Source: Duganella flavida (lineage in GTDB: Bacteria; Pseudomonadota; Gammaproteobacteria; Burkholderiales; Burkholderiaceae_D). Taken from it: a stretch of DNA of 64,000 bases. Made by a program: the position numbers and the translations under genes. Positions 51,772 to 61,532 of this stretch are shown here, piece after piece (position 1 is the stretch's first letter; every line of letters starts with the position of its first letter). Under the pieces are notes generated by a model. That model worked only from the letters and a program-made list of their open reading frames with translations. It did not search any database and had not been told where the DNA came from. The stretch is taken from positions 248,001-312,000 of the forward strand of contig NZ_WWCN01000003.1 in assembly GCF_009857445.1 (NCBI RefSeq), written 5' to 3'.

Positions 51772-54744
51772 TTGAGCAGCGTTCACGAAACCGCGTATCC
51801 TCGCTTAAAGGACGAGTTCACGGAGCAGGAGCTCATTGCCATCTATACGCCCACGCCAGAAGAGCTGCGTTTTGTCGCAGCACGCTACCGCCAGGTAACC
51901 TTACAAACATTTCTGCTCATTCAGCTCAAGTTATTACAGCGTCTGGGTTATTTCATCATGCTAGGCAGCGTTCCGAAGGAAGTGATTACGCACATTTGCA
52001 CCCGGGCCCAGATCAGGGTGCCGACGAAATCAGCGCTGATCCGCTATGACAAATCCGGCACCAAGCAGCGGCACCGCGCCCACTTGCGCCAATATGTTGG
52101 CATTCGTGAATTACTTCCGCTCGACGAGATTTGGCTCAAGGAGCAGGCGTTCCAAGCCGCGACGACCAAACAGGAGCTGGCCGACATCATCAACGTACTA
52201 ATCGAAGAGTTGGTGCAGCGGCGCTTCGAGCTGCCTGCATATACCGAGTTATTTCGACTATCGAGCAACGCACGTGCTACCGTCAACGAACAAATCTACC
52301 AATCGGTGGTGAGTCAACTTTCCGACACAGTAATGGAACGGCTCAACGGCTTGTTCAAATCGGTTGCCGGCCGCAGTGCCTGGGATGGGCTCAAGCGCGA
52401 GCCGAAGCAGCCGAGCGTACGCGAAGTGACAGAATTCCTTACGCACATCGAGAACATGACGGCGCTCTCGCAGGATTTGCCCAATACCAATAATATCGCA
52501 GCGACCAAGCGCGACCAGATGGTACTTGAAGCGCGTGCGTTGGATCTGGCAGAGATGAAGGCGATGAAGCCAATGAAGCGCTACACGCTGGCAGTGCTTC
52601 TGATTCAGACGCAGCTGCAGAGGGCGATGGACGATATCGCGGAGATATTCATCAAAACGGTACGCAACATGCACAATGTTGCGGAGGAGCGGCTGCGCCA
52701 ATATCATCTTCAGCAAGCCGATCAGGTGGAGCGCCTGATCGGCCAGTTCCGCGATGTGCTGACAGCCATTAGCGAAGAAGGCACAGGTGATGAACGCGTA
52801 GGCCGCGTGGAAACGCTGTTGGATAATGATCTGGATAGCTGGATTGGTGCCTGCGATGAGCACATGGCGTATGCCGGCAATAACTACTACCCGTTCATGC
52901 TCAATAGCTATGTATCAAAGCGCAGTCTGCTGTTCAAATGTTTAGAAGCGCTAGATTTGCGCTCAAGTTCCCAGGACGGCAGCTTGTTACGAGCGATCGA
53001 GCAGGTGCAAAAATATCGCTCCAGCCATCGTGAGCAGATTGCCGTTGACGACAGCGGTATCGTCATCGAAGATCATGATTGGATGCCTGACAAATGGCGT
53101 GTACTGGTATTTGGGCGGCGCCAAACTACTGAGCCCTCCGCTTATCACCGCAAATACTATGAACTGGCAGTTTTCTCTGAGGTAATGATCGCACTCAAGT
53201 CAGGCGACCTGTACGTAGAACAAAGCGGCGACTATGACGACTATCGCAATCATCTGGTCAGTTGGGAGGAATACGAGAGAGAGGTGCACGCGTATAGCGA
53301 GATGGTCAGCATCCCCCTGGAGCCGAAGGCTTTCGTGGCCAATCTGCGCACCCAGATGAAGGAGCTGGCAAAGGTCGTCAATCTCAACTTCCCGGAAAAT
53401 TCCGGCGTCGACATCGACGATTCGGGACTCATTATCCGCCGTTCGGAAAAGCAGAAGCCGCCGCCAGAACTGGAAATGGTCGATCAGGCCATACGCGATC
53501 AAATGACTGAATCGAGTATTCTGGACGTACTCACCGAGGTGGAAAAATGGCTGGACCTGCACAAGATTTTCGGGCCGCTGTCAGGGTTTGAACCCAAGGT
53601 CGATGAACCACGCAAGCGCTTCATCACCACTTTGTTCTGCTATGGCTGCAACCTGGGACCTACGCAGACCGCACGGTCGGTCAAGGGCTTGTCGCGCCGG
53701 CAGGTGGCTTGGCTCAACCTAAAACATATAACCGAGCAGCGCCTGGACAAGGCAATCTTCAGGGTCATCAATGCCTACAACCGCTTCGCTTTGCCGCGCT
53801 ACTGGGGATCAGGCAAAAGCGCATCAGCCGACGGCACGAAGTGGAATATGTACGAGCAGAACCTGCTGTCCGAGTATCACATCCGATATGGCGGCTACGG
53901 AGGCATCGGCTACTATCACGTCTCGGACAAGTACATCGCGCTGTTCAGCCATTTCATCCCGTGCGGCGTTTACGAGGCGGTCTATATTCTCGATGGCTTG
54001 ATTAACAACCTGTCCGACATACAACCGGACACATTGCACGGCGATACTCAGGCACAAAGCACGCCGGTATTCGGCTTGGCCTACTTACTGGGCATCAACC
54101 TGATGCCGCGCATCCGTAACATCAAGGACCTGACATTTTACCGCGCAGATCGGGAGGATAATCTGGAGCACATCGGCAGCCTGTTTCGCGGCAACATTGA
54201 CTGGAATCTGATTGAGCTACATTTGAAAGATATGCTGCGCGTGGTCATTTCGATCAAGGCTGGCAAGATCGCGCCTTCGACCATTTTACGGCGCCTCGGC
54301 ACGGCGAGTCGTAAGAACAAGCTTTACTACGCTTTCCGCGAATTAGGCAGGGCGGTGCGAACGCAATTCCTGCTTAAATACATCGACGATGCAGAACTGC
54401 GCCGCACGATCAACGCCGCCACTAACAAGAGCGAAGAATTCAACGATTTCGTGAAATGGCTTTTCTTCGGTGGCGATGGCGTGATCGCTGAAAATATTCG
54501 TCACGAGCAGAGAAAGGTGGTGAAGTACAACCAGCTGGTCGCCAACATGGTGATACTACACAACGTAGAAGGTATGACGCGCGTACTGAAAGACTTGCAG
54601 GCGAAAGGATTCCCGCTGACCGAAGATCTACTTAGAGGAACCGCCCCATATCGGCGCGAGCACATCAACAGGTTCGGAGAATATCCACTTGATCTCGACA
54701 AGCCTGTTGAGCCTATAAACTACAAATTGGATTTCTCCCTTTGA
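51772..54744 (+). CDS. tnpA: Tn3-family transposase TnpA
   Basis: A 990-aa DDE transposase of full family length. The N-terminus (EFTEQELIAIYTPTPEEL), the central SSADGTKWNM block and the C-terminal NAATNKSEEFNDFVKWL and QRKVVKYNQLVANMVI are typical of Tn3 TnpA; the SADGTK aspartate and HGDTQ aspartate are probable active-site residues. It starts at TTG after AGGAG; there is no nearby resolvase gene and no recognisable 38-bp repeat, so the transposon is incomplete or uses distant ends. Confidence 0.93.
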   Translation: MSSVHETAYPRLKDEFTEQELIAIYTPTPEELRFVAARYRQVTLQTFLLIQLKLLQRLGYFIMLGSVPKEVITHICTRAQIRVPTKSALIRYDKSGTKQRHRAHLRQYVGIRELLPLDEIWLKEQAFQAATTKQELADIINVLIEELVQRRFELPAYTELFRLSSNARATVNEQIYQSVVSQLSDTVMERLNGLFKSVAGRSAWDGLKREPKQPSVREVTEFLTHIENMTALSQDLPNTNNIAATKRDQMVLEARALDLAEMKAMKPMKRYTLAVLLIQTQLQRAMDDIAEIFIKTVRNMHNVAEERLRQYHLQQADQVERLIGQFRDVLTAISEEGTGDERVGRVETLLDNDLDSWIGACDEHMAYAGNNYYPFMLNSYVSKRSLLFKCLEALDLRSSSQDGSLLRAIEQVQKYRSSHREQIAVDDSGIVIEDHDWMPDKWRVLVFGRRQTTEPSAYHRKYYELAVFSEVMIALKSGDLYVEQSGDYDDYRNHLVSWEEYEREVHAYSEMVSIPLEPKAFVANLRTQMKELAKVVNLNFPENSGVDIDDSGLIIRRSEKQKPPPELEMVDQAIRDQMTESSILDVLTEVEKWLDLHKIFGPLSGFEPKVDEPRKRFITTLFCYGCNLGPTQTARSVKGLSRRQVAWLNLKHITEQRLDKAIFRVINAYNRFALPRYWGSGKSASADGTKWNMYEQNLLSEYHIRYGGYGGIGYYHVSDKYIALFSHFIPCGVYEAVYILDGLINNLSDIQPDTLHGDTQAQSTPVFGLAYLLGINLMPRIRNIKDLTFYRADREDNLEHIGSLFRGNIDWNLIELHLKDMLRVVISIKAGKIAPSTILRRLGTASRKNKLYYAFRELGRAVRTQFLLKYIDDAELRRTINAATNKSEEFNDFVKWLFFGGDGVIAENIRHEQRKVVKYNQLVANMVILHNVEGMTRVLKDLQAKGFPLTEDLLRGTAPYRREHINRFGEYPLDLDKPVEPINYKLDFSL

Positions 54745-55081
54745 CTCTGGGGGGAGTGAGATCAATCTTACTCGATTCGCCTTCTGACCACGCATCAATT
54801 TGAGGTAGCTCAAAGGCGTAATTGGACCTACCGATCTCGGGCGCCCCCTAATTCTGGCATTCAATCTTTTTGAAAATTCACGGAACGTGAAAATGTAGGA
54901 AAAATGAACGTGTTTACCGTTCTCACATACAGAAGATGGAGCAAGCAAGGAGGCCGCGTAGGTGTTCACGTCAGTGGTGAAGCAGTTGCCCAAGAAGCGA
55001 GTAGCTTGATTTTATGATTTTCTATTTAAATCATGAACTTAACTTAACTTTGGCGTAGAAAACACGAATCCCGGCCGATCC
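54745..55081. other. gap after tnpA with small palindrome
   Basis: 337 bases without a gene. It holds a short inverted repeat TTCACG-GAA-CGTGAA (54877-54891) and, at 55062-55076, a 15-mer ACACGAATCCCGGCC also found at 38134-38148. Neither explains the missing transposon end. Confidence 0.35.
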
Positions 55082-55471
55082 TCACTCAGCCCTGATCCGG
55101 TGTATCGCCTGCAAGTCTTGCTGCTCGACAGATTTGATCGAGACGAAGCGCATGTTCGGACGGCTCATCGCTTCACAAATTGCCTCCGCATCGTTCGCGT
55201 CGTTCTTGTTGCTCTTCACGTACGGCTTGACGAACTGCGGTGCGATCAACTTTACGGTGAAGCCTCGCTTTTGCAATTGCCGGGCCCAGTGATAAGCACC
55301 GCCACAGGCTTCCATGCCGATCTCGCAGCCCGGTTCGATTTTCTCCAGCAATGCCGCCAGCCATTCTGCCCGGCCCAGCTTCTTACGCCATACGACCTTT
55401 TCGCAACGATCAACCCCGTGCACTTGAAAGACATTCTTGGCGAGATCGACGCCGACGCGGATAATCTTCAT
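55082..55471 (-). pseudogene. N-terminal fragment of an IS110/IS1111-family transposase
   Basis: 129 codons encoding GVDLAKNVFQVHGVD, IGMEACGGAYHWARQL and NKNDANDAEAICEAM, the DEDD catalytic domain of the family. The remaining two-thirds, including the C-terminal domain, is cut off at 55079-55082. An AAGGAG site precedes the ATG. A different IS110-group gene from the relic at 23.9 kb. Confidence 0.87.
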
Positions 55472-55762
55472 GGTGGACTCCTTCTCTCAACTGGTTGTGT
55501 CGAAACTCCAGTTTAGGCGCTCAGACGCCGACAGGTGAGGAGGAGTCCATCCCATTGCTAATGGCTGAAAGGTAGCCAGCCAAGCGTCACTCAAGCATGA
55601 CGAGCATTTCCATCTGATCGAATCGCGCTCGCTCCACGTGACTCTGGCTCAGAGTCGCTCAATAGCATATGAATGAGGGAGGAGGGCTCCCAACGCCCCA
55701 GATTCGTCGGCCGGAACGCCGATTTCGCGTTTGTCGTCGGTGCCGATGGATGGCGCTTTGCC

Positions 55763-56845
55763 CTACAACTGCTTGACCTGTCTGGAACCGCACACGACAG
55801 GCGCCTTATCCTGTAAGCGCAGCATGTCGAAATAATTTTGTCCCAAAGCGATATTGCGGAAGGCTTCGTCATCGACGAACTGATAAATGTAGCTCGTTAC
55901 CGTCAATTCTTCCAGATAGGAGTCGAAGGTCTTGTCGTCGGACGCGACGAAGTCGGTGCCCGGCAGGATGCGTTTCGAATACTTGTTGATGAAAGGGATG
56001 TACTTGGCCCGTATCGCCGGCTTGAAGAAATAACTGTCGGCGATGACGCGCCACGACAGGTCGATCATCATGTTGGGATGTTTATCCAGCAAGTTCGACA
56101 GGAGCTTGATGTGCTTGTCCGGATCGATGTCCGTCAACTCCTTCGACAAGCCCATGTGCAGCCAGACGACCTTGTTGTCGGGATACAGATTGACCACCTC
56201 GGTGATCAGGTTCAGATATTTTGTCGGCTGGTCGTTGTCGCCCAAGTCGCCGTGCAGTCCAATGGGCATATTCCGTTCGCGCAGCGCCGCCATGAACGGC
56301 CCCCAACCGCGGATTTCCTCCAACGTCACCGGCCGGTGGCCGTTGGCAAATAAGGCTTGCTTGACGAGGTTCAGTTCACCCATCCATTTGAAGAGGCCGG
56401 GGAATTCCTGATCCAACACCGACATGCCCGGTTTCACGGTGGCCGGCTTGGCCAGATCCGCAAACGACATCGACATCGTTAGCTTGGGCACCTGAACCGG
56501 CAGTTCTGTCACATTTTGCGCATTGATGATGTCGTTCTTCAGGTTAGGCATGACCGGCGTGCCGGGGCAGTTGAGGTAATACGTGCACGCAGAGTCGTAG
56601 GGCAGGGTTTGACCTATACCGAACACGTTGGCGTACAGCACGCCCGCGTTTTTCAGCATGCGTGTCAGATCTTGATGAAGGATGGGGCTGCCGCCGAACG
56701 GGCGGAAATGCAAATGGCTGTCGACGATGGCCAGATGTGGCTGGGTTAGACGATCGTAGCAAGCTGGACCTGAATCGGCGTGACAAGGGATAGCCAGACA
56801 GGCCAAGGCCAGCATGGCGGCGTAGGGCGAGGTGCTTGTTTTCAT
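55763..56845 (-). CDS. exported amidohydrolase-family protein
   Basis: A 360-aa TIM-barrel metal hydrolase with a signal peptide (about 1-23, ending IPCHA). Metal-site candidates are the HxH of VDSHLHF, H in GLHGDLGD, H in WLHMGLSK and D in LPGTDFVASDD. An AGGAGAG site precedes the ATG, which overlaps the TPR gene's stop. The frame is open upstream but that is inside the TPR gene. Probable periplasmic hydrolase or decarboxylase; substrate unknown. Last gene of the operon. Confidence 0.85.
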   Translation of the reverse strand: MKTSTSPYAAMLALACLAIPCHADSGPACYDRLTQPHLAIVDSHLHFRPFGGSPILHQDLTRMLKNAGVLYANVFGIGQTLPYDSACTYYLNCPGTPVMPNLKNDIINAQNVTELPVQVPKLTMSMSFADLAKPATVKPGMSVLDQEFPGLFKWMGELNLVKQALFANGHRPVTLEEIRGWGPFMAALRERNMPIGLHGDLGDNDQPTKYLNLITEVVNLYPDNKVVWLHMGLSKELTDIDPDKHIKLLSNLLDKHPNMMIDLSWRVIADSYFFKPAIRAKYIPFINKYSKRILPGTDFVASDDKTFDSYLEELTVTSYIYQFVDDEAFRNIALGQNYFDMLRLQDKAPVVCGSRQVKQL

Positions 56846-58098
56846 GAGTTGCTCTCCTGGTCTTCGGCGGACGGACAAGCCCGGCCGCCATGGTTGGCTA
56901 TCGCCGCCGACATCGCGGCCGCGTCGTCTGGCAAGGACAGCGCCGAATACAGGGCCGCCGCCTGACAATATGGTTTCCACACGTACTGGCCGCTGCGTCG
57001 TGCCGCACGAAGCGCGTCCAATGCTTGCAGCCGGTTGCCGGCAGCGGTGTCGATGGTGGCAGCCAGCACCCAGACCTGCACGCTGCGCGTCGACGGTCGC
57101 AATGACGACAGTGCCCGTTCTGCATCGCGATAGCGCGCTCGCTCGAAGTAGAATTGCGCCGCTCCGGCCGCATACACCTGCGGATAGCTGTGCATCATCT
57201 GGACATAGCGCCGCTCAGCCTGCACAAGCCACGGCCCCTGCTGGTCCGGCGGCAGCAAGTGAGTCAGGTGGTTGAGCAGATGCGGGTCGGGCGAGAGCGA
57301 TATAGCCAGACGAAGCCTTTCGATCGCCTTTGTCCGCTCGCCGCGACGCACCTCCGCTGTCGCCAATGCATCGAGCAGCGGCACATACAGCGGCAGCCGC
57401 TGCAAGGCGGCGAGCAGTATTAGGTATGCTTGCTCATGCTTGCCTTGTTCCGTTAGCAAGCGAGCCTGCCCCAGATACAAGCTGGCCGCCAGCAAGGGGT
57501 GAGGGTCGGACAGGTGGGCGCGTGCAAGCTCCAACTGCTGTTGCGCTAGATCGAATTGACCTTGTTCCATCAACCATACCCCCTTGCGCGCATATAGCAG
57601 GGGTGTGGCGTTGTCCTCCAAAAGTTGATCCAGCTGGCGCCAGGCCGCCGACTGTCGGCCTCGGTTCCACCATGACTCCGCCTGCAGCACGGACGCTTGG
57701 GCATCGTTCATTTGCGCCAGCAACTTGTCTGCGTCCTCGAAGCGATGCAGGCTCAGATAAATCGCCGCCTGCACGGCCTGAACTGTGGTCGTAACCTGCA
57801 AAGTGCGCAGCACATCAAGCGCCGCGCCCATCGCGCTGACGTCGGTCACCAACTGGCCCTGCAAGTGCAGCAACCGCGCCAAGTCGATCGCCTCGTCATC
57901 CGGCAGCGTTCCGGCTAGACGGCTGCGCTGCAGTACAGCGATGCGATCGCTCAGATTGTGATAAAAGATGGTGCTATCGGTGCTGGGTACATGTTCCAGC
58001 CAGTCCGCGGCTGCCAGCGGCGCCAGCGTCGCTAGCGCCACCGCACAGCCGGCCAGCCAGCGCTTGGCCCCGCCGTCAACGGCTCGCTGGCTGTACAT
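56842..58098 (-). CDS. exported tetratricopeptide-repeat protein
   Basis: A 418-aa protein with a signal peptide (about 8-31, ending LAAA) and a string of helix-pair repeats of TPR type through most of its length (for example LARLLHLQGQLVTDV, WLMEQGQFDLAQQQLELARAH and TEQGKHEQAYLILLAALQRL). It probably scaffolds other periplasmic proteins. Its start overlaps the DUF4331 gene by 23 bases and its stop overlaps the amidohydrolase start. Confidence 0.82.
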   Translation of the reverse strand: MYSQRAVDGGAKRWLAGCAVALATLAPLAAADWLEHVPSTDSTIFYHNLSDRIAVLQRSRLAGTLPDDEAIDLARLLHLQGQLVTDVSAMGAALDVLRTLQVTTTVQAVQAAIYLSLHRFEDADKLLAQMNDAQASVLQAESWWNRGRQSAAWRQLDQLLEDNATPLLYARKGVWLMEQGQFDLAQQQLELARAHLSDPHPLLAASLYLGQARLLTEQGKHEQAYLILLAALQRLPLYVPLLDALATAEVRRGERTKAIERLRLAISLSPDPHLLNHLTHLLPPDQQGPWLVQAERRYVQMMHSYPQVYAAGAAQFYFERARYRDAERALSSLRPSTRSVQVWVLAATIDTAAGNRLQALDALRAARRSGQYVWKPYCQAAALYSALSLPDDAAAMSAAIANHGGRACPSAEDQESNS

Positions 58099-59224
58099 AC
58101 GGGAATTCCGCCACCGCCGGTTTTGCGGGCGCATGCACCCCGACACCACGGTTCGGCTCATCGCGCCGGGGGCCATTGATCAGCAAGGTCATCATGGACT
58201 TGATGACGTCCTCGTTTGGCAAACGCCCCCCCATGGATTGCACCGGCTGGCCCAGCACCAGCGATTTTTCGACGCTGAGATATCCTGCCTGCTGGCTATC
58301 CATGGTCGCGGTGCGCTCCAAATTCAGGATCAAGAAATCGTCGAGTAGCAAATCCATCAGCGGATGCGGGGTAGTCCAGTCGATGACGTTGCTGCCGTCG
58401 AGCGTCTTTTCAAAATTGTCCAATCGGCTCAGACCGCTCTGCAATTCCGGCCGGTACAGCTTTTCATGTTCCGGATCAACGCGGAAACTGTCTTCCGCAT
58501 TCCAGAGGTCTTTGAGCTTGTCGTCGCGAATGAGGAACACGGTCATTTCGATGCGGCCCATGCGGTCGATCTGCACCGGCTTGCTACCGGTGGTGTGTGT
58601 CTCAGACACCGCCGCCCACAACTTGCTTTCCAGTTGGGCGGCGTCGAGCAGGAACACCATGCTTAAGACGTTCTTGCCGGCCAGCGAGTTGAGGCCGGGA
58701 CGGTTATCCATCCCCTCGTCGCGCCAGACGGGCATGCGCACTCTAGCCAGATCGGTAAATGACTGGTCAGCTCGGTTGCCGGCGAATACCCGCAAACGTG
58801 GATCGCCCGCACCAGTCGCAAGATTGACTGGTGCGGCCACTTCCGTCACCTTCTGGCCGTTGCGCAGCAGCGCGCAGCGCATGGTCTGCGCGGTGGCGGC
58901 ATCGGCGCGGCAACGCAGAAGGTATTCCAGCGCATCGTTGACCTGCGCCCGCAGAGGCTGGGTGGAAAACCCGCTGATCGGCCGAAGCCTAACTCGGTAT
59001 TCGACGGCGTCGCTGAACCGGGTATCGGCGGTGGCGCCGGGATACACGTTCATGATCAGCGCCAACCGCTTGCCCGGCAGCGAGACGGCGAAGAAATCCG
59101 TAATGTCCGCCGCCGGTTCGGCCATTACTGCAGGGCCGTCCCAATGGTCGGTGGCGGCGGCTGGGGGCGGCGCAATGCCTCCCGCTAGCACAAGAGCCAG
59201 AGCGGCCGCAAGGTAGCGCGGCAT
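58076..59224 (-). CDS. exported DUF4331 family protein
   Basis: A 382-aa exported protein with signal peptide (cleavage near AAAT, residue 25) and the DUF4331 signature DHWDGPAVMAEPAADITDFF near the mature N-terminus, with further family blocks (RLALIMNVYPGA; NVLSMVFLLDAAQL). Biochemical role of DUF4331 is unknown to me. The ATG overlaps the preceding stop (ATGA). Confidence 0.85.
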   Translation of the reverse strand: MPRYLAAALALVLAGGIAPPPAAATDHWDGPAVMAEPAADITDFFAVSLPGKRLALIMNVYPGATADTRFSDAVEYRVRLRPISGFSTQPLRAQVNDALEYLLRCRADAATAQTMRCALLRNGQKVTEVAAPVNLATGAGDPRLRVFAGNRADQSFTDLARVRMPVWRDEGMDNRPGLNSLAGKNVLSMVFLLDAAQLESKLWAAVSETHTTGSKPVQIDRMGRIEMTVFLIRDDKLKDLWNAEDSFRVDPEHEKLYRPELQSGLSRLDNFEKTLDGSNVIDWTTPHPLMDLLLDDFLILNLERTATMDSQQAGYLSVEKSLVLGQPVQSMGGRLPNEDVIKSMMTLLINGPRRDEPNRGVGVHAPAKPAVAEFPYVQPASR

Positions 59225-59961
59225 CAGTGCTCAGCCAGCAGCTGTCCCCAGCCGCTGATCCGGGCGCGTATGTCGTTACTGCGCAGACAGTGCCACCATG
59301 TGGTGGCGTTTACCGACAGGGTAGGCTTGCCGAGCCAGCCTTCTGCCTGAGCGGCCACGCTCGCCATACGCAGGTCCGTGCCTAGTTGCACCAGCGCCTG
59401 CGCCTCCGGCACGTTCACCTCGCGCAAGCATTCGCGCAAGACTGCTTCGGACACATCGCCGATTTCAATCGGATTGGTACAGTGAAGGCTTTTCTGCGCC
59501 ACGACCTCAACACCGAACTCCTTGAAGAAGGCGACGATTTTCTCGTCCGCGACGGCCGGATAAGGCGTAACGACGCCGATGCGCGTGAATTTGAGCGTGT
59601 GCTGGGCAGCCAGCATGGCGTCGACGGGGGTGGTCATGTCGAGCCCTGTATCGGCCTTAATCGAGGCCTTGATCTGGCGGTTGCCTTCCAGTCCACCCCA
59701 CAGATTGCTACTGGAGATGCCCAACAGCAGACTATCGGGCTTGCACTGCAGCCGCTTGGCAGTCTCCGGCAGACGAGCGTTGACGCCTTCGACGAAGCGC
59801 TGCAAGCCGTCGGGCGCCGTCCAATCCACTGCATCGATGATGATGCGGGCGGTGGCAATGGTGGCGGGTTCAACCCGCATGCTCCATAATTCGTTTTCAA
59901 CGGTGACGTTGGTGGCCGGTGTTAGCACGCCGATCTTCCTACCCCATTGCGATTGCGTCAT
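59224..59961 (-). CDS. maleate-isomerase/arylmalonate-decarboxylase-like protein lacking catalytic cysteines
   Basis: A 245-aa cytoplasmic protein of the Asp/Glu racemase superfamily. The start IGVLTPATNVTVENE and the core LLLGISSSNLW, TTPVDAMLAA, IGVVTPY and GWLGKPTLSVNATTWWHCLR match the maleate isomerase/arylmalonate decarboxylase branch. Both positions that carry catalytic cysteines in that branch are changed: the first loop is GISSSN, and the second loop ALVQLGTDLR has leucine where SC is usual. The ATG at 59961 (GGAGAAG before it) is preferred over TTG at 59973. It is coupled to the DUF4331 gene. Confidence 0.8.
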   Translation of the reverse strand: MTQSQWGRKIGVLTPATNVTVENELWSMRVEPATIATARIIIDAVDWTAPDGLQRFVEGVNARLPETAKRLQCKPDSLLLGISSSNLWGGLEGNRQIKASIKADTGLDMTTPVDAMLAAQHTLKFTRIGVVTPYPAVADEKIVAFFKEFGVEVVAQKSLHCTNPIEIGDVSEAVLRECLREVNVPEAQALVQLGTDLRMASVAAQAEGWLGKPTLSVNATTWWHCLRSNDIRARISGWGQLLAEH

Positions 59962-60011
59962 GATCTTCTCCAATTGAGCGCGCCGGCGCGAATGCCGGCG
60001 CTATCGATGCG

Positions 60012-61532
60012 TCAGTCCAGCAGCGTCGAGCGGAAGTCTTCCACCGATGGCGTTTGGGCGGCATTGGCGCCAGCGATGCGTCCATAGACGATGGTTTCCG
60101 AGAAGTTGGTCGACGTCTGGTACTTGAAGCCCCAGATCGAACCGCATTCGCCGGCACCGAACAGGTGAGGAATGGGTTTGCCGTCCGGGTCGAGCACGCG
60201 GGCGTGTTCGTCGCGGCGCGGGCCGCCCTGCGTGTTGTACATCAGCGGCACGATCGTGGCGACGTAGTAGGGGGCCTCAATAGCTTTCAGCGTTTCTGGC
60301 GGGCGACCGTGGTCGCGGTCCACGCCAGCGCGGGCTTGAGCGTTGTAATTGCTGATGGTGGCGGTCAGCGCTGTCAGTTCGATGCCAGTGATGCGCGACA
60401 GTTCCGGCAAGTCATTCGCCACCTGAATCCAGCCCTTGGCAATCTCGGCTGAGTTATCCTTGCTCCACTGGTAGCCTTTGACGACAACGTTGTACGAGAA
60501 GATATCCATCCCCAGCGGAGCGCCGCGGCCGTTTTCCTCGTCCATGATCAGGAAGGAGGGCAGCCGCGAGTATTCATAGGCGGGCAGGTTGAATTCGCCG
60601 ATCGCCGCGCCCGCGTTGTGCGCTTCGAGCCGTGCCTCGTTGACGTAGCGGTCGCCGCGGCTGTCCACGTAAATGAAGCCGGGCCGCCTTACCGTCAGCA
60701 CGAATCCGGCATCCCAGCCGTCTGGCTTGATGCCGATGGCGCTCGCTTCGGCGTCCATATGCCATAGTTGCGCGCCGACTTTCTCCGCAAGACGCACGCC
60801 GTCGCCGGTGTTGTGGGGCGAACCGGAGGCCTGAATCTTTTGTGGACGCAGATATTGGGCTTTCAACTCAGCATCATATTCAAAGCCGCCGCAGGTCATG
60901 ATCACGCCTTTACGAGCTTTGCAGAAGAAGCGCTCGCCAGCATGGTCGGCAATGACGCCGATGACCTGACCCATGGTGTTCTTGACGATCTCGACGACAG
61001 CGGTTCCTGTCATCACTTGAATATTCTTTTCTTTTTCGACATTGCGATTAATTAAATGCCAGACCCTGGCGCCGCCAGTGCGTTCCGGCACGGTAGCGGT
61101 CTGTTTCAGACGGCGTAACTGCAGGTTCAGCCCCTTAGCTGCCGGCAATTGGGGAAATGTTTTATCGGGGATGTAATACGAAATGCTGGGGTCGGTTTGT
61201 TTATAATCATAGACTTCCAATTCGCCGCCGAGATCGCGAAACCATTGCGGATTGAGTAGCAGACCATCGACAAAGGTTTGTACCAGTTCTTTCGGAGTGG
61301 TGCCATGGGTTACCTGATGCAGGTAATCGACAAATTGCTGTTTTTGCTCTTCCAATATCGGATAAGTCATCATTGCCGACGATACTAACGAATTGCCACC
61401 GGCTTGGTCGGCCTTTTCCAACAGCAACACCTGCACACCGTGGCGCGCCGCTGTCAAAGCGCTGGTGCCGCCAGCAGAGCCGTAGCCAATGACGATAACA
61501 TCTGTTTCCACTCTGGTTTGATATTGTGGCAT
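60012..61532 (-). CDS. FAD-dependent dehydrogenase (fumarate reductase / ketosteroid dehydrogenase-like flavoprotein)
   Basis: A 506-aa flavoprotein with an N-terminal FAD-binding fold (VIVIGYGSAGGTSAL and LLLEKADQAGGNS), a substrate-capping domain, and C-terminal FAD contacts (LFGAGECGSIWGFKYQ and IVYGRIAGANAA). It resembles succinate/fumarate-type and tricarballylate-type dehydrogenases; a conserved arginine in TQGGPRRDE fits. A strong AGGAGGT site marks the start. It heads the five-gene operon; the promoter lies in the region after 61532. Confidence 0.9.
   Translation of the reverse strand: MPQYQTRVETDVIVIGYGSAGGTSALTAARHGVQVLLLEKADQAGGNSLVSSAMMTYPILEEQKQQFVDYLHQVTHGTTPKELVQTFVDGLLLNPQWFRDLGGELEVYDYKQTDPSISYYIPDKTFPQLPAAKGLNLQLRRLKQTATVPERTGGARVWHLINRNVEKEKNIQVMTGTAVVEIVKNTMGQVIGVIADHAGERFFCKARKGVIMTCGGFEYDAELKAQYLRPQKIQASGSPHNTGDGVRLAEKVGAQLWHMDAEASAIGIKPDGWDAGFVLTVRRPGFIYVDSRGDRYVNEARLEAHNAGAAIGEFNLPAYEYSRLPSFLIMDEENGRGAPLGMDIFSYNVVVKGYQWSKDNSAEIAKGWIQVANDLPELSRITGIELTALTATISNYNAQARAGVDRDHGRPPETLKAIEAPYYVATIVPLMYNTQGGPRRDEHARVLDPDGKPIPHLFGAGECGSIWGFKYQTSTNFSETIVYGRIAGANAAQTPSVEDFRSTLLD

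Noticed and set aside
54745..54850. GGGGG/CCCC stretches after tnpA as the Tn3 terminal repeat
   Set aside because: No matching inverted copy was found upstream of the transposase gene.
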